Counted from the first letter of the stretch, positions 31,891 through 42,805 are shown. The stretch: DNA of 64,000 bases from Streptomyces omiyaensis (GCF_014650895.1 NZ_BMVV01000001.1:334222-398221); one strand, 5' to 3'. The notes: generated from the letters alone by a model not told the origin. Translations and numbers: made by a program.

Positions 31891-32883
31891 CTACCGCGGG
31901 GCCGAGGAGGCCGCGGCCGCGTTCGCCTGGCTCTTGCCGCGGGCGTAGATCTGGTTGAAGACGAAGGTGCCGAGGTCGTCGCTGGCCAGGAAGACCGGCT
32001 TGTCGCCGGTGGTGACCTTGGTGCCGTCGGCGAAGCCGGCCTGGGTGAAGTAGGCGTACCGGCCGACCGAGTTGGCGCGGCGCAGGCAGACCGTGGCGTG
32101 GCAGAAGTTCTTCACGCCCGCGCCGGCGAGGGGCGCGATGCCGCCACCGGCCTGCTTCTTCGCGCTCAGGGCCGCCTTCTCGGAGGGGAAGACGGCCACG
32201 CCGACGGTGATCGCCACGCCGTCCCGGACGTAGGTGGCGCGCAGCACCCGCTCGCAGCCGTTCTTCTGCAGCACCGCGCCGAGCGAGCCCTGGGTGACCG
32301 AGGCGCAGTTCTTCGTGGCCGAGGTCGCGCCCTTCTTGTAGGGGCGGCCGAACATGGTGAGCTTCGTGCCGGGGAAGAGGCCGTCGGCGGTCAGCGGCGC
32401 CTTGTCCTTCTTCGGATCGGTGATGTAGTCCTTCGGGTCCGGCGGGGGCGGCGGGGCCACGGAGGAGAAGGACGGTGCGGGGGTGGGGGAGGCCGTCGCG
32501 GTGGCGGAGACCGTCGGGGCCGGGCCGCCGCCCTTCGCCTCGTCGTTCTTCTTGTTGGTGGTGACGACGGCGGTCGCGACGACCGCGCCCACGGCGAGCG
32601 TGGCGACGACGCCGCCCGCGATCACCAGGCGGCGCTTGCGGCGGTTGCCGGCCGCGGAGGCGTCCGCCAGGGCGCCCCAGTCGGGTGTGCCGTCGCCCTG
32701 ACCGCCCGCGAAGGGGTCCTGCGGCGGCGGGTAGCCGTACCCGTGCTGCGGCGGCTGCTGCTGTCCGTACGGCGGTCCCGGCTGCTGCGGGTACCCGTAC
32801 CCCTGCGGCTGTCCGTACCCCTGTTGCCCCTGTTGCCCCTGCTGCTGCGGCTCCTGCGGCCACTGCGGTCCCCCAAAGCTCAT
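31891..32883 (-). CDS. membrane-anchored hypothetical protein with Gln/Pro/Gly-rich N-terminus
   Basis: 330 residues from ATG 32883. Residues about 1-60 are a Q/P/G/Y-rich cytoplasmic segment; a basic stretch (NRRKRR) precedes one membrane helix (LVIAGGVVATLAVGAVVATAV). An exported Pro/Ser/Thr linker and a folded C-terminal domain of about 190 residues follow, with several Cys (CASVTQGS, NGCERV, FCHATVCL). This topology is common among Streptomyces surface or cell-wall-associated proteins. I do not recognise the domain. Convergent with truA (9-base gap) and divergent from the ABC-F gene. Confidence 0.75.
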   Translation of the reverse strand: MSFGGPQWPQEPQQQGQQGQQGYGQPQGYGYPQQPGPPYGQQQPPQHGYGYPPPQDPFAGGQGDGTPDWGALADASAAGNRRKRRLVIAGGVVATLAVGAVVATAVVTTNKKNDEAKGGGPAPTVSATATASPTPAPSFSSVAPPPPPDPKDYITDPKKDKAPLTADGLFPGTKLTMFGRPYKKGATSATKNCASVTQGSLGAVLQKNGCERVLRATYVRDGVAITVGVAVFPSEKAALSAKKQAGGGIAPLAGAGVKNFCHATVCLRRANSVGRYAYFTQAGFADGTKVTTGDKPVFLASDDLGTFVFNQIYARGKSQANAAAASSAPR

Positions 32884-32939
32884 GCCGCGCATCCTAATCC
32901 GCTTGGGCGAACCGGCGGCGGGCGGTGACAATGCACCTC

Positions 32940-34562
32940 ATGGGACATGTCGAGGCCGCGCATCTGGAGTACTACCTTCCCGACGGGAGGGTCCTGCTCG
33001 GGGACGCCTCCTTCAGGGTGGGGGAGGGCGCCGTCGTCGCGCTCGTCGGGGCCAACGGCGCCGGCAAGACCACCCTCCTGCGGATGATCGCGGGAGACCT
33101 CCAGCCGCACGGCGGATCGGTCACCGTCAGCGGGGGGCTCGGCGTGATGCCGCAGTTCATCGGCTCCGTACGGGACGAGTCGACCGTCCGCGACCTCCTC
33201 GTCTCCGTGGCGCACCCCCGGATCCGGGAGGCCGCGAAGGCCGTCGACGAGGCCGAGCACCTGATCATGACCGTCGACGACGAGGCCGCGCAGATGAGGT
33301 ACGCGCAGGCGCTCTCCGACTGGGCCGAGGTGCAGGGGTACGAGGCCGAGACGCTCTGGGACATCTGCACCATGGCCGCGCTCGGCGTCCCCTACGACAA
33401 GGCGCAGTTCCGTCAGGTGCGCACGCTCTCCGGAGGCGAGCAGAAGCGGCTCGTCCTGGAGTCGCTGCTGCGCGGCGGCGACGAGGTGCTCCTCCTCGAC
33501 GAGCCGGACAACTACCTGGACGTGCCCGGCAAGCGGTGGCTGGAGGAGCGGCTGCGGGAGACCCGCAAGACCGTGCTCTTCATCTCCCACGACCGGGAGC
33601 TGCTCTCCCGGGCCGCGCAGAAGATCATCGCGGTCGAGCCCGGCGCGGCCGGCTCCGACGTCTGGGTGCACGGCGGCGGCTTCGACACCTTCCACGACGC
33701 CCGGCGCGAGCGGTTCGCCCGCTTCGAGGAGCTGAAGCGGCGCTGGGAGGAGAAGCACGCGCAGCTGAAGAAGCTCGTCGTCAACCTGCGGCAGGCGGCC
33801 GCGGTCAGCCACGAGATGGCCTCCCGGTACGCGGCGGCCCAGACCCGGCTGCGGAAGTTCGAGGAGGCCGGCCCGCCGCCGGAGCCGCCGCGCGAGCAGG
33901 ACATCCGGATGCGGCTGCGCGGCGGCCGTACCGGCGTCCGCGCCGTGACCTGCGAGAACCTCGAACTGACCGGCCTGATGAAGCCCTTCTCCCTGGAGAT
34001 CTTCTACGGGGAGCGGGTCGCCGTCCTCGGCTCGAACGGCTCCGGGAAGTCGCACTTCCTGCGGCTCCTGGCCGGTGACGGGTCGGTGGCCCACACGGGC
34101 CTGTGGAAGCTGGGCGCGCGGGTCGTCCCCGGACACTTCGCCCAGACCCATGCCCACCCCGAGCTGGCCGGCCGCCCGCTCGTCGACATCCTGTGGACCG
34201 AGCACGCCAAGGACCGGGGCGCGGCGATGTCCATGCTGCGCCGGTACGAGCTGGAACGGCAGGGCGACCAGCCCTTCGACAAGCTCTCCGGCGGCCAGCA
34301 GGCCCGCTTCCAGATCCTCCTCCTGGAGCTGGCCGGCACGACGGCGCTCCTCCTCGACGAGCCCACGGACAACCTGGACCTGGAGTCCGCCGAGGCCCTC
34401 CAGGACGGCCTGGAGTCCTACGAGGGCACCGTCATGGCCGTCACCCACGACCGCTGGTTCGCCAAGAGCTTCGACCGCTACCTGGTCTTCGGCTCGGACG
34501 GCGTCGTCCGGGAGACGACCGAGCCGGTCTGGGACGAGCGCCGGGTCGAGCGGGAGCGGTAG
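32940..34562 (+). CDS. ABC-F family ATPase
   Basis: About 540 residues with two ABC domains and no membrane segments, the ABC-F plan of ribosome-binding ATPases. Domain 1: Walker A GANGAGKTT, signature LSGGEQKR, Walker B VLLLDEPDNYLD. Domain 2: GSNGSGKSH, LSGGQQAR, ALLLDEPTDNLD. The inter-domain linker (about residues 255-330) is charged and helical, as in the P-site tRNA interaction motif. It could rescue stalled ribosomes or protect against an antibiotic; the sequence does not tell which. Starts at 32931 and 32940 are both possible. Confidence 0.9.
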   Translation: MGHVEAAHLEYYLPDGRVLLGDASFRVGEGAVVALVGANGAGKTTLLRMIAGDLQPHGGSVTVSGGLGVMPQFIGSVRDESTVRDLLVSVAHPRIREAAKAVDEAEHLIMTVDDEAAQMRYAQALSDWAEVQGYEAETLWDICTMAALGVPYDKAQFRQVRTLSGGEQKRLVLESLLRGGDEVLLLDEPDNYLDVPGKRWLEERLRETRKTVLFISHDRELLSRAAQKIIAVEPGAAGSDVWVHGGGFDTFHDARRERFARFEELKRRWEEKHAQLKKLVVNLRQAAAVSHEMASRYAAAQTRLRKFEEAGPPPEPPREQDIRMRLRGGRTGVRAVTCENLELTGLMKPFSLEIFYGERVAVLGSNGSGKSHFLRLLAGDGSVAHTGLWKLGARVVPGHFAQTHAHPELAGRPLVDILWTEHAKDRGAAMSMLRRYELERQGDQPFDKLSGGQQARFQILLLELAGTTALLLDEPTDNLDLESAEALQDGLESYEGTVMAVTHDRWFAKSFDRYLVFGSDGVVRETTEPVWDERRVERER

Positions 34563-34622
34563 GGGCGCCGTGCCGATCGGGCCGGGCCCGCGGCGTGCTC
34601 GGCACGATGCTCCCGGGGGCTC

Positions 34623-35561
34623 TCACGGGACCAGGACCAGGCGGCCGCGGAGGCCGCCCCGGGACAGGCGGTGGTGGGCCTCCGCCGCCCGTGCCAGGGG
34701 GAGGGTGTCCGCGACGCGGGGGGTGAGGGTGCCCTCCTCGGCCAGGGCCGCCAGGCGGGCCAGCCCGGCGCGGTCCGCGCGGACCCACACCGGGGTGACC
34801 CCGATGCCCCGCAGGGGGTACGGGGCGCCGCCCGCGACCAGGGCGGCGAAGGCGCCGCTGGTGCGGACCGCGTCCAGTGCCGCCGCGCCCAGGACGGCGG
34901 CGTCCAGGGCCCCGGCCGCGCCGCCGGGGACCAGGGCGCGGACCGCCGTGCCGAGGCGGTCGGGGCCGGCGGGGACGAACAGCGCGGCGCCCAGCTCCCG
35001 CACCAGCTCCTCGTCGGCGGCGCGGGCGGTCGCCACCACCCGCAGGCCGCGTGCCGCGGCCAGCTGCACCGCGTAGCCGCCGACCGCTCCCGCCGCGCCC
35101 GTGACCAGCAGCGTCTCGCCGCCGGGCAGGGCCAGGGCGTCCAGCGCCTGGAGGGCGGTCAGGCCGGCCAGCGGGAGGGTCGCGGCGGCGGCCGGGGCGA
35201 GCCCCGCCGGGGCGGGCACCACCGCGTGGGCGTCCAGGACGACGTGCTCGGCCTGGGTGCCGAGGGACACGTCGAGCCGGTCGTTCATGCCGATGACCCG
35301 GTCGCCGGGGCGGACGTGGGTGACGCCCGGACCGGTCTCCTCGACCACCCCGGCCGCGTCCCAGCCGAGCCCGGTGCGGCCCCCGCCGCTCATCAGCCCG
35401 GCCCCGGCGAGGGCCCCGGCGCGGGTGGCGAGGTCCACCGGGTGGACGGTGGCGGCCTCGACCCGCACCCGGACCTGTCCGGGGCCTGCGGCGGGGACGG
35501 GGACGTCGGCGATCCGCAGGACGTCGGGGCCGCCGAAGGAGTCGAGGACGAGTGCGCGCAT
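34623..35561 (-). CDS. zinc-independent quinone oxidoreductase-type MDR protein
   Basis: 312 residues. N-terminal GroES-like domain (VRVEAATVHPVDLATRAGAL) and NADPH-binding Rossmann domain (LLVTGAAGAVGGYAVQLAAA). No catalytic or structural zinc Cys set is visible. It likely reduces quinones or enals. Start ATG 35561 after GGAAGG; a longer in-frame start exists 15 bases upstream. Divergently paired with an HxlR regulator, the common arrangement for an electrophile-responsive oxidoreductase. Confidence 0.85.
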   Translation of the reverse strand: MRALVLDSFGGPDVLRIADVPVPAAGPGQVRVRVEAATVHPVDLATRAGALAGAGLMSGGGRTGLGWDAAGVVEETGPGVTHVRPGDRVIGMNDRLDVSLGTQAEHVVLDAHAVVPAPAGLAPAAAATLPLAGLTALQALDALALPGGETLLVTGAAGAVGGYAVQLAAARGLRVVATARAADEELVRELGAALFVPAGPDRLGTAVRALVPGGAAGALDAAVLGAAALDAVRTSGAFAALVAGGAPYPLRGIGVTPVWVRADRAGLARLAALAEEGTLTPRVADTLPLARAAEAHHRLSRGGLRGRLVLVP

Positions 35562-35679
35562 GGGAGGGCCTTCCACGGGACGGGAGGGGGTGTGACGGTC
35601 CTCACGAACCTAGGGAGCGCTACTCTCCGGCGGGAAGCAGGCACCTGGAAGTGCGTACCGCACCCGAGGGAGAGCGCCC
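35562..35679. promoter_or_regulatory. divergent promoter region, oxidoreductase/HxlR
   Basis: 118 bases between divergent genes. It includes small dyads such as GCAC-CTGGAA-GTGC (35641-35654) and the word CCTAGGGAG. The HxlR protein probably binds here, but I cannot define its site. Confidence 0.35.
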
Positions 35680-36075
35680 ATGCCCACCCGCACCGCCGCC
35701 GAGCAGCGCGCCGAGGCGCGCCGCGCGTACGACGCGTACCTCGCCGAGTGCCCCGCCCGGAAGCTCCTCGACCGGCTCTCCGCCACGTGGGTCACCCTCG
35801 TCCTGAACGCCCTCGCCGACGGCCCGTGCCGCCACGCGGAGCTGGGCCGCAAGGTCGCCGGCGTCAGCCAGAAGATGCTCACCCAGACCTTGCGGGCCCT
35901 GGAGCGCGACGGTCTGGTGACCCGCACGGTGACCCCCTCCGTACCGGTCCGGGTGGACTACGGGCTGACCCCGCTGGGGGAGTCGCTGCTGCCGGTGGTG
36001 GCGGCGGTCAAGGAGTGGGCGGACGGGCACATCGGGGAGGTGGAGGCGGCGCGGGCGGCCTACGACGCGTTTTGA
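35680..36075 (+). CDS. HxlR-family transcriptional regulator
   Basis: 131 residues, winged-HTH of the HxlR type: CPARKLLDRLSATWVTLVLN, LADGPCRHAELGRKVAGVSQ, KMLTQTLRALERDGLVTRTV. The single N-terminal Cys (AECPARK, about residue 25) is in the position used as a redox or electrophile sensor in relatives such as HypR/QorR. Likely represses the divergent oxidoreductase and itself. Confidence 0.88.
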   Translation: MPTRTAAEQRAEARRAYDAYLAECPARKLLDRLSATWVTLVLNALADGPCRHAELGRKVAGVSQKMLTQTLRALERDGLVTRTVTPSVPVRVDYGLTPLGESLLPVVAAVKEWADGHIGEVEAARAAYDAF

Positions 36076-36101
36076 CCCGCCGCGGGGAGCCCGGGTAGGC
36101 T
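36072..36101 (+). promoter_or_regulatory. rplM promoter
   Basis: TTGACC (36072-36077, overlapping the HxlR stop codon), 18-base spacer, TAGGCT (36096-36101). It would give a leader of about 170 bases. Confidence 0.55.
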
Positions 36102-36277
36102 TCAGGTTTGTTATGCGTATAGGCCGCGTCGTTCTCACGCGAGGGGCCCTTACGCAGGTTCCCTGGAGCAGTTACCAGTGGCTCGCATACGGGCACGTCC
36201 CGGCAGTGCAGGCCCCAGCTGCATGATCGCTTCAGGTGTGTCTGGACTCCATCCACTGAAGAAGCGAAGGCTACGAA

Positions 36278-36721
36278 GTGCGTACGTACAGCCCCAAGCC
36301 CGGCGATGTCACTCGCCAGTGGCACATCATCGACGCGCAGGACATCGTCCTGGGTCGTCTGGCGACCACGGCTGCGAACCTCCTGCGAGGCAAGCACAAG
36401 CCGATCTACGCCCCCCACATGGACATGGGCGACTTCGTCATCATCATCAACGCCGACAAGGTCCACCTGTCCGGCAACAAGAAGACCCAGAAGATGGCTT
36501 ACCGCCACTCCGGCTACCCGGGTGGTCTGCGCTCCGTCCGCTACGACGAGCTGCTGGACAAGAACCCCGAGAAGGCCGTCGAGAAGGCCATCAAGGGCAT
36601 GATCCCGAAGAACTCCCTGGGCCGTCAGATGCTCTCGAAGCTGAAGGTCTACGCGGGCGAGAACCACCCGCACGCTGCCCAGCAGCCGGTTCCGTTCGAG
36701 ATCACCCAGGTCGCGCAGTAG
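36278..36721 (+). CDS. rplM: 50S ribosomal protein L13
   Basis: 147 residues, early 50S assembly protein. [20 protein letters not shown] and [20 protein letters not shown] are typical. GTG 36278. Confidence 0.98.
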   Translation: MRTYSPKPGDVTRQWHIIDAQDIVLGRLATTAANLLRGKHKPIYAPHMDMGDFVIIINADKVHLSGNKKTQKMAYRHSGYPGGLRSVRYDELLDKNPEKAVEKAIKGMIPKNSLGRQMLSKLKVYAGENHPHAAQQPVPFEITQVAQ

Positions 36722-36765
36722 TTCCGGCCACACCCCCTAAGAACGAAAGAAATCTGAGGAGCATC

Positions 36766-37278
36766 GTGGCCGAGACCACCCCTGAGACCCCCGTCGACGA
36801 GTTCGAGGGCGTCGAGGAGTACACCACCGAGACCGAGGTCGTCGAGGGTGACTACACCTCCGAGTCCCTCGCGTCGCGCTTCGGCGACCCGCAGCCGGCC
36901 GCCGGCCTGGGCCGTCGCAAGAACGCCATCGCCCGCGTCCGGATCGTCCCGGGCACCGGCAAGTGGAAGATCAACGGGCGTACGCTCGAGGACTACTTCC
37001 CGAACAAGGTCCACCAGCAGGAAGTCAACGAGCCCTTCAAGGTGCTCGAGCTCGACAACCGCTACGACGTCATCGCCCGCATCGCGGGTGGCGGTGTCTC
37101 CGGCCAGGCCGGCGCCCTCCGCCTCGGCGTGGCCCGTGCCCTGAACGAGGCCGACGTCGAGAACAACCGCCCGGCGCTGAAGAAGGCCGGCTTCCTCTCC
37201 CGTGACGACCGCGCGGTCGAGCGGAAGAAGGCCGGTCTCAAGAAGGCCCGCAAGGCCCCGCAGTACAGCAAGCGTTAA
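36766..37278 (+). CDS. rpsI: 30S ribosomal protein S9
   Basis: 170 residues: an acidic N-terminal extension of about 45 residues, then [20 protein letters not shown] and the C-terminal [12 protein letters not shown] tail that contacts P-site tRNA. GTG 36766. Confidence 0.98.
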   Translation: MAETTPETPVDEFEGVEEYTTETEVVEGDYTSESLASRFGDPQPAAGLGRRKNAIARVRIVPGTGKWKINGRTLEDYFPNKVHQQEVNEPFKVLELDNRYDVIARIAGGGVSGQAGALRLGVARALNEADVENNRPALKKAGFLSRDDRAVERKKAGLKKARKAPQYSKR

Positions 37279-37302
37279 TCAGCGCCTGCTCGGACTGTCT
37301 GT

Positions 37303-37349
37303 ACGTACGCCCCGGCGCACTGCGCGTGCCGTCGGGGCGTACGTTTTTT
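37303..37349 (+). terminator. rplM-rpsI terminator with T-run
   Basis: ACGTACGCCCCG / CGGGGCGTACGT, 12-bp stem with a structured loop, followed by six T: a textbook intrinsic terminator, unusual for having a real T-run. Confidence 0.92.
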
Positions 37350-37410
37350 CTTAACCTTTTTCACCCCTGGACTTTTTCCACTCTTGGGCACGCATTTTCG
37401 GAGGACAGCT

Positions 37411-38769
37411 GTGGGACGACTCTTCGGCACCGACGGCGTACGCGGCGTCGCCAACGCGGACCTGACGGCGGAGCTCGCGCTCGGCCTGTCGGTCGCCGCG
37501 GCGCACGTGCTCGCCGAGGCGGGGACCTTCGAGGGCCATCGGCCGACCGCCGTGGTCGGCCGTGACCCGCGCGCGTCCGGAGAGTTCCTGGAGGCCGCCG
37601 TCGTCGCCGGTCTCGCCAGCGCCGGCGTCGACGTCCTGCGCGTCGGCGTCCTGCCGACCCCGGCCGTCGCCCACCTCACCGGCGTCCTCGGCGCCGACCT
37701 CGGCGTGATGCTCTCCGCGAGCCACAACGCCATGCCCGACAACGGCATCAAGTTCTTCGCCCGCGGCGGCCACAAGCTCGCCGACGACCTCGAGGACAAG
37801 ATCGAGGCCGTCTACGAGGAGCACCGCACCGGCGCCCCCTGGGACCGCCCCACCGGTGCCGGCGTCGGCCGCGTCCGCGACTACGACGAGGGCTTCGAGA
37901 CCTACGTCAGCCACCTCCTCGGCGTGCTGCCCAACCGCTTCGACGGCCTGAAGATCGTCCTCGACGAGGCCCACGGCGCCGCCGCCCGCGTCTCGCCCGA
38001 GGCCTTCACCCGCGCCGGCGCCCAGGTCGTCACCATCGGTGCCGCCCCCGACGGCCTCAACATCAACGACGGCTGCGGCTCCACCCACCTGGAGCTCCTC
38101 AAGGCCGCCGTCGTCGAGCACGGCGCCGACTTCGGCATCGCCCACGACGGCGACGCCGACCGCTGCCTCGCCGTCGACCACACCGGCGCGGAGGTCGACG
38201 GCGACCAGATCCTCGCCGTGCTCGCCCTCGCCATGCGCGAGGCCGGCACCCTCCGCGGCGACACGGTCGTCGCCACCGTCATGTCCAACCTGGGCTTCAA
38301 GCTCGCCATGGAGCGCGAGGGCCTCACCCTCGTCCAGACCGCGGTCGGCGACCGCTACGTCCTGGAGTCCATGAAGGAGCACGGCTTCGCCCTCGGCGGC
38401 GAGCAGTCCGGCCACGTCATCGTCCTCGACCACGCCACCACCGGCGACGGCACCCTCACCGGCCTCATGCTGGCCGCCCGGGTCGCCGCCACCGGCAAGT
38501 CCCTCGCGGAGCTGGCCTCCGTCATGGAGCGGCTGCCGCAGATCCTGATCAACGTCAAGGACGTCGACAAGTCCCGCGTCGCCACCTCCGCCGAGCTGGC
38601 CGCCGCGGTCACCGACGCCGAGCGCGAGCTCGGCACCACCGGCCGCGTGCTGCTCCGCTCCTCCGGCACCGAGCCGCTGGTCCGCGTCATGGTCGAGGCC
38701 GCCGACATCGAGCAGGCCCGCTCGGTCGCCCAGCGCCTCGCCGACGTGGTGAAGTCCGCGCTCGGCTGA
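37411..38769 (+). CDS. glmM: phosphoglucosamine mutase
   Basis: 452 residues. Converts GlcN-6-P to GlcN-1-P for peptidoglycan precursors. The phosphoserine loop [16 protein letters not shown], metal loop DGDADRC and sugar loop GGEQSGH, and phosphate loop [14 protein letters not shown] are present. GTG 37411 after GGAGGA. It is functionally linked to glmS 3.5 kb downstream. Confidence 0.97.
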   Translation: MGRLFGTDGVRGVANADLTAELALGLSVAAAHVLAEAGTFEGHRPTAVVGRDPRASGEFLEAAVVAGLASAGVDVLRVGVLPTPAVAHLTGVLGADLGVMLSASHNAMPDNGIKFFARGGHKLADDLEDKIEAVYEEHRTGAPWDRPTGAGVGRVRDYDEGFETYVSHLLGVLPNRFDGLKIVLDEAHGAAARVSPEAFTRAGAQVVTIGAAPDGLNINDGCGSTHLELLKAAVVEHGADFGIAHDGDADRCLAVDHTGAEVDGDQILAVLALAMREAGTLRGDTVVATVMSNLGFKLAMEREGLTLVQTAVGDRYVLESMKEHGFALGGEQSGHVIVLDHATTGDGTLTGLMLAARVAATGKSLAELASVMERLPQILINVKDVDKSRVATSAELAAAVTDAERELGTTGRVLLRSSGTEPLVRVMVEAADIEQARSVAQRLADVVKSALG

Positions 38770-38784
38770 ACCGTCTGACGGACC

Positions 38785-38832
38785 GTACGGGAAGGGCCCC
38801 GCGCACTCCGGTGCGCGGGGCCCTTCCCGTAC
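38785..38832. terminator. glmM terminator, 22-bp perfect stem
   Basis: GTACGGGAAGGGCCCCGCGC plus AC pairs without mismatch with 38811-38832 around TCCG. It serves glmM and the convergent DUF389 gene ending at 38841. Confidence 0.92.
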
Positions 38833-38840
38833 CCCCTCCG

Positions 38841-39791
38841 TCATCCCCGGCGCAGGCGGCGCTTCAGCTTGCCGCGCTGGGTGCGCCACAGCTTCTGCTG
38901 GAGCGCGAGGGTCACGGTGCCCGACACGATGATCGCCGCGAGGTTGAGCAGCAGCTGCTCGATCGACCCCCACGTCTGGCCGACCTCGCCGTAGCTGAGC
39001 GCCACCGCCGCGTTCGCCGCCGCCGGCACGGTCGTCACCGAGATGGCCACGCCCACCAGGGCGCCGGACTTCGACGAGGTCAGCGACAGGGTGCCGGCCG
39101 CGCCCGCGAGCAGCGCCACCACCAGCGAGAAGGGGTCCGGCTGCCAGATGAAGCCGGTCTGCGGCCGCTCCCCGTCGAGCATCGACTCGCTGAACAGGTC
39201 GAGCCAATCCATCAGCAGGCTGAAGAGCGTCGTCGCCGCGATCGCCGCGACGAAGCCGATCAGCAGCGCGACGAGCGAGCGGACGGCCAGGCGGGGCGCC
39301 CGCTGCACGATCGCCGTGCACACCCCGGCCAGCGGCCCGAACTCCGGCCCCACCGCCATCGCGCCCACGATCAGGATCGCGTTGTCCAGCACGACGCCGC
39401 AGGCGGCGATCATCGTCGCCAGCAGCATGAACGACAGGTACGTGAAGGAGAGCGTCGACTCCTCGTGGGTCGCCTCCGCCAACTGCTCCCAGATGACCGC
39501 GTCCGCGCCCTCGCCCGGCGCGTCCTCCTCGGCCCGGTCGGCCCGCTCCGACATCGACAGGTCGATGTTCTCGACCGCGATCGACCCGACCCGATCGAGC
39601 TTCAGCTCCCGCAGCTCGTGCAGCAGTTCGTCCCCGGCCTCGCGGGCGACGTCGCACATCACGACGTCGCCGACGGGGTCCCGGGCAGCCCCCGGCAGCA
39701 CCACCACGTGGGTGGTGCCGACCGTCGACCCGATCAGTCCGACCACGGCCTCGGTGCGGTCCGCCGGCACGATCATCCGCAGATGCAGCAT
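38841..39791 (-). CDS. DUF389 family membrane protein
   Basis: 316 residues. Cytosolic N-terminal alpha/beta domain (residues 1-about 110), then about five or six hydrophobic segments (LSFMLLATMIAACGVVLDNA, VALLIGFVAAIAATTLFSLL, ALVGVAISVTTVPAAANAAV). The hallmark IVGAMAVGPEFGPLAG is present. Function of the family is not established. Short gap of 19 bases to coaA on the same strand. Confidence 0.85.
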   Translation of the reverse strand: MLHLRMIVPADRTEAVVGLIGSTVGTTHVVVLPGAARDPVGDVVMCDVAREAGDELLHELRELKLDRVGSIAVENIDLSMSERADRAEEDAPGEGADAVIWEQLAEATHEESTLSFTYLSFMLLATMIAACGVVLDNAILIVGAMAVGPEFGPLAGVCTAIVQRAPRLAVRSLVALLIGFVAAIAATTLFSLLMDWLDLFSESMLDGERPQTGFIWQPDPFSLVVALLAGAAGTLSLTSSKSGALVGVAISVTTVPAAANAAVALSYGEVGQTWGSIEQLLLNLAAIIVSGTVTLALQQKLWRTQRGKLKRRLRRG

Positions 39792-39810
39792 GCCCCCGAG
39801 CTTACGGAGG

Positions 39811-40827
39811 TCAGAGCTTGCGGAGGCTGAGGCGCTGCACCTTGTGATCGGGGCCCTTGCGGACCACGAGGGTCGCCCGGCCGCGCGTCGGGGCCACGTT
39901 CTCCAGCAGGTTCACGCGGTTGACGGTCCGCCACATCGTGCGGGCGTAGTCCAGGGCCTCCTCCTCGGAGACCTGCGTCCAGCGCCGGAAGTACGAGGAC
40001 GGGTCCTGGAAGGCCGTCTCCCGCAGCTTCCGGAACCGGTTGAGGTACCAGCCCTCGATGTCCTCCGGCCGCGCGTCCACGTACACGGAGAAGTCGAAGT
40101 AGTCGGCGAGCCCGACCCGGGTCCGCCCGTCCTTGCCGGGCAGCGCCGGCTGGAGCACGTTCAGCCCCTCCACGATCAGGATGTCGGGCCGCCGCACGAC
40201 GAGCTGCTCGCCCGGCACCCGGTCGTAGATGAGGTGGGAGTAGACCGGGGCGGTGACCTCCTCCTTCCCGGCCTTCACGTCGGCGACGAACCGGGTCAGC
40301 GCCCGCCGGTCGTACGACTCCGGGAACCCCTTCCGCGACATCAGCCCGCGCGCCTTCAGCTCCTCCATCGGATAGAGGAAGCCGTCGGTGGTGATCCGCT
40401 CCACCCGGGGGTGCTCCGGCCAGCGGGCCAGCAGCGCCTCCAGGAGCCGGGCCACGGTCGACTTCCCGACCGCGACCGACCCGGCGACCCCTATGACGAA
40501 CGGCGTGCCGCGCTGCTCCGCCCGCTCCCCGAGGAAGGTGTTCAGGGCCCCGCGCAGCCCGCTGGTGGCCTGCACGTACAGGTTGAGCAGCCGGGAGAGG
40601 GGCAGGTAGACGTCCCGCACCTCGTCGAGGTCGATGACGTCCCCCAGCCCCTGGAGGCGCTCCACCTCGTCGGCGGTCAGCGGGAGCGGCGTCTTGTCGC
40701 GCAGCGCGCTCCACTCGGCGCGGGTGAGGTCGACGTAGGGCGTCGGCTCGGGGACCCTACGGGTGCCCCCGCTCCCGGCACCGTTGCCGTTGGCGCTCCG
40801 TGGCGGCGAAGTGATCACGTGCCCCAT
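39811..40827 (-). CDS. coaA: pantothenate kinase, type I
   Basis: 338 residues from ATG 40827. Phosphorylates pantothenate, the first CoA step. Walker [42 protein letters not shown] and [14 protein letters not shown] segment [11 protein letters not shown] are typical of CoaA. The start is uncertain: the family core begins about 25 residues in, and GTG 40818 is an alternative. Confidence 0.95.
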   Translation of the reverse strand: MGHVITSPPRSANGNGAGSGGTRRVPEPTPYVDLTRAEWSALRDKTPLPLTADEVERLQGLGDVIDLDEVRDVYLPLSRLLNLYVQATSGLRGALNTFLGERAEQRGTPFVIGVAGSVAVGKSTVARLLEALLARWPEHPRVERITTDGFLYPMEELKARGLMSRKGFPESYDRRALTRFVADVKAGKEEVTAPVYSHLIYDRVPGEQLVVRRPDILIVEGLNVLQPALPGKDGRTRVGLADYFDFSVYVDARPEDIEGWYLNRFRKLRETAFQDPSSYFRRWTQVSEEEALDYARTMWRTVNRVNLLENVAPTRGRATLVVRKGPDHKVQRLSLRKL

Positions 40828-40949
40828 TGTCCCGGGTGCGCGCCGGGAGTGGGCCGTGGGGTGGGTCACGTGCCGCGCGGTTGACGGCGGCCGCTCCCAC
40901 TCCGTGCGGGGTGCGGGCCGGGCACCGCCCCCGGCCGTAGGCTGCCGTC

Positions 40950-42797
40950 ATGTGCGGAATCGTGGGATACGTCGGCGGGCAGTCGGCGCTTGATGTGGTC
41001 GTCGCGGGGCTGAAGCGGCTGGAGTACCGGGGGTACGACTCGGCCGGGGTCGCCGTGCTGGCGGACGGCGGGCTCGCCTCCGCGAAGAAGGCGGGGAAGC
41101 TCGTCAACCTGGAGAAGGAGCTGGTCGACCGGCCGCTGGCGGGCGGGTCGGTCGGCATCGGGCACACCCGGTGGGCCACGCACGGCGGGCCGACCGACGC
41201 CAACGCGCACCCGCACCTCGACAACGGGGGGCGGGTCGCCGTCGTCCACAACGGGATCATCGAGAACTTCGCCGCCCTGCGCGAGGAGCTCGCCGAGCGC
41301 GGGCACGCCCTGCTCTCCGAGACGGACACCGAGGTCGTCGCGCACCTGCTCGCCGAGGAGTTCTCCTCGGTGGGCGAGCTCGCCGAGGCGATGCGGCTGG
41401 TCTGCCGGCGGCTCGACGGGGCCTTCACCCTGGTCGCCGTCCACGCCGACCAGCCCGACGTCGTCGTCGGCGCCCGCCGGAACTCGCCGCTCGTCGTCGG
41501 CGTGGGCGAGGGGGAGAACTTCCTCGCCTCCGACGTCTCCGCCTTCATCGCCCACACCCGGTCCGCGATCGAGCTCGGCCAGGACCAGGTCGTCGAGCTC
41601 ACCCGGGACGGCGTCACCGTCACCGACTTCGACGGCGTGCCCGCCGACGTCCGCGCCTTCCACGTCGACTGGGACGCCTCCGCCGCCGAGAAGGGCGGCT
41701 ACGACCACTTCATGCTCAAGGAGATCGCCGAGCAGCCGAAGGCGGTCGCCGACACCCTCCTCGGGCGGATCGACGCCTCCGGGCGGCTCACCCTCGACGA
41801 GGTGCGCATCCCCGACGCGGTCCTCCGCGAGGCCGACAAGGTCGTCATCGTCGCCTGCGGGACCGCCTTCCACGCCGGAATGATCGCCAAGTACGCCATC
41901 GAGCACTGGACCCGCATCCCGTGCGAGGTCGAGCTGGCGAGCGAGTTCCGCTACCGCGACCCGATCCTCGGGCAGCGGACGCTCGTCATCGCCATCTCCC
42001 AGTCCGGCGAGACCATGGACACCCTGATGGCGCTCCGGCACGCCCGCGAGCAGGGCGCCAAGGTCCTCGCCGTCTGCAACACCAACGGCTCGACCATCCC
42101 GCGCGAGTCCGACGCCGTGCTGTACACGCACGCGGGTCCGGAGGTCGCCGTCGCCTCGACGAAGGCCTTCCTCACCCAGCTCGTCGCCTGCTACCTCCTC
42201 GCGCTCTACCTGGGCCAGGTGCGCGGGACCAAGTGGGGCGACGAGATCCGGGCCGTCGTCCGCGAGCTGGCGCGGATCGGCGAGGAGGTCGAGCGGGTCC
42301 TGGAGACCATGGAGCCCGTGCGGGCCCTCGCCCGCTCCCTCGCGGACAAGGACACGATCCTCTTCCTCGGCCGGCACGTCGGCTACCCGGTGGCCCTCGA
42401 AGGCGCGCTGAAGCTGAAGGAGCTGGCGTACATGCACGCCGAGGGCTTCGCGGCCGGCGAGCTGAAGCACGGGCCGATCGCCCTCGTCGAGGAGGACCTG
42501 CCGGTCGTCGTCGTGGTGCCCTCGCCCAAGGGGCGCTCGGTCCTCCACGACAAGATCGTCTCCAACATCCAGGAGATCCGGGCCCGCGGCGCCCGGACGA
42601 TCGTGATCGCCGAGGAGGGCGACGAGGCCGTCGTCCCCTTCGCCGACCACCTCGTCCGCGTCCCCGCGACGCCCACGCTGCTCCAGCCGCTCGTCGCCAC
42701 GGTGCCGCTCCAGGTCTTCGCCTGCGAGCTGGCCACCGCCCGGGGCAACGAGGTGGACCAGCCGCGCAACCTGGCCAAGTCCGTGACGGTGGAGTGA
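40950..42797 (+). CDS. glmS: glutamine-fructose-6-phosphate aminotransferase
   Basis: 615 residues. Makes glucosamine-6-phosphate from fructose-6-phosphate and glutamine. Cys2 of [10 protein letters not shown] is the glutaminase nucleophile; two SIS isomerase domains follow ([40 protein letters not shown]), ending in AKSVTVE. No glmS ribozyme is expected here, and only a 120-base leader is present. Eight bases upstream of acpS. Confidence 0.97.
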   Translation: MCGIVGYVGGQSALDVVVAGLKRLEYRGYDSAGVAVLADGGLASAKKAGKLVNLEKELVDRPLAGGSVGIGHTRWATHGGPTDANAHPHLDNGGRVAVVHNGIIENFAALREELAERGHALLSETDTEVVAHLLAEEFSSVGELAEAMRLVCRRLDGAFTLVAVHADQPDVVVGARRNSPLVVGVGEGENFLASDVSAFIAHTRSAIELGQDQVVELTRDGVTVTDFDGVPADVRAFHVDWDASAAEKGGYDHFMLKEIAEQPKAVADTLLGRIDASGRLTLDEVRIPDAVLREADKVVIVACGTAFHAGMIAKYAIEHWTRIPCEVELASEFRYRDPILGQRTLVIAISQSGETMDTLMALRHAREQGAKVLAVCNTNGSTIPRESDAVLYTHAGPEVAVASTKAFLTQLVACYLLALYLGQVRGTKWGDEIRAVVRELARIGEEVERVLETMEPVRALARSLADKDTILFLGRHVGYPVALEGALKLKELAYMHAEGFAAGELKHGPIALVEEDLPVVVVVPSPKGRSVLHDKIVSNIQEIRARGARTIVIAEEGDEAVVPFADHLVRVPATPTLLQPLVATVPLQVFACELATARGNEVDQPRNLAKSVTVE

Positions 42798-42805
42798 GGA
42801 GAGAG

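Noticed and set aside
40830..40949. glmS ribozyme or riboswitch
   Set aside because: The gap between coaA and glmS is only about 120 bases and shows no ribozyme core. Such ribozymes are typical of Firmicutes.
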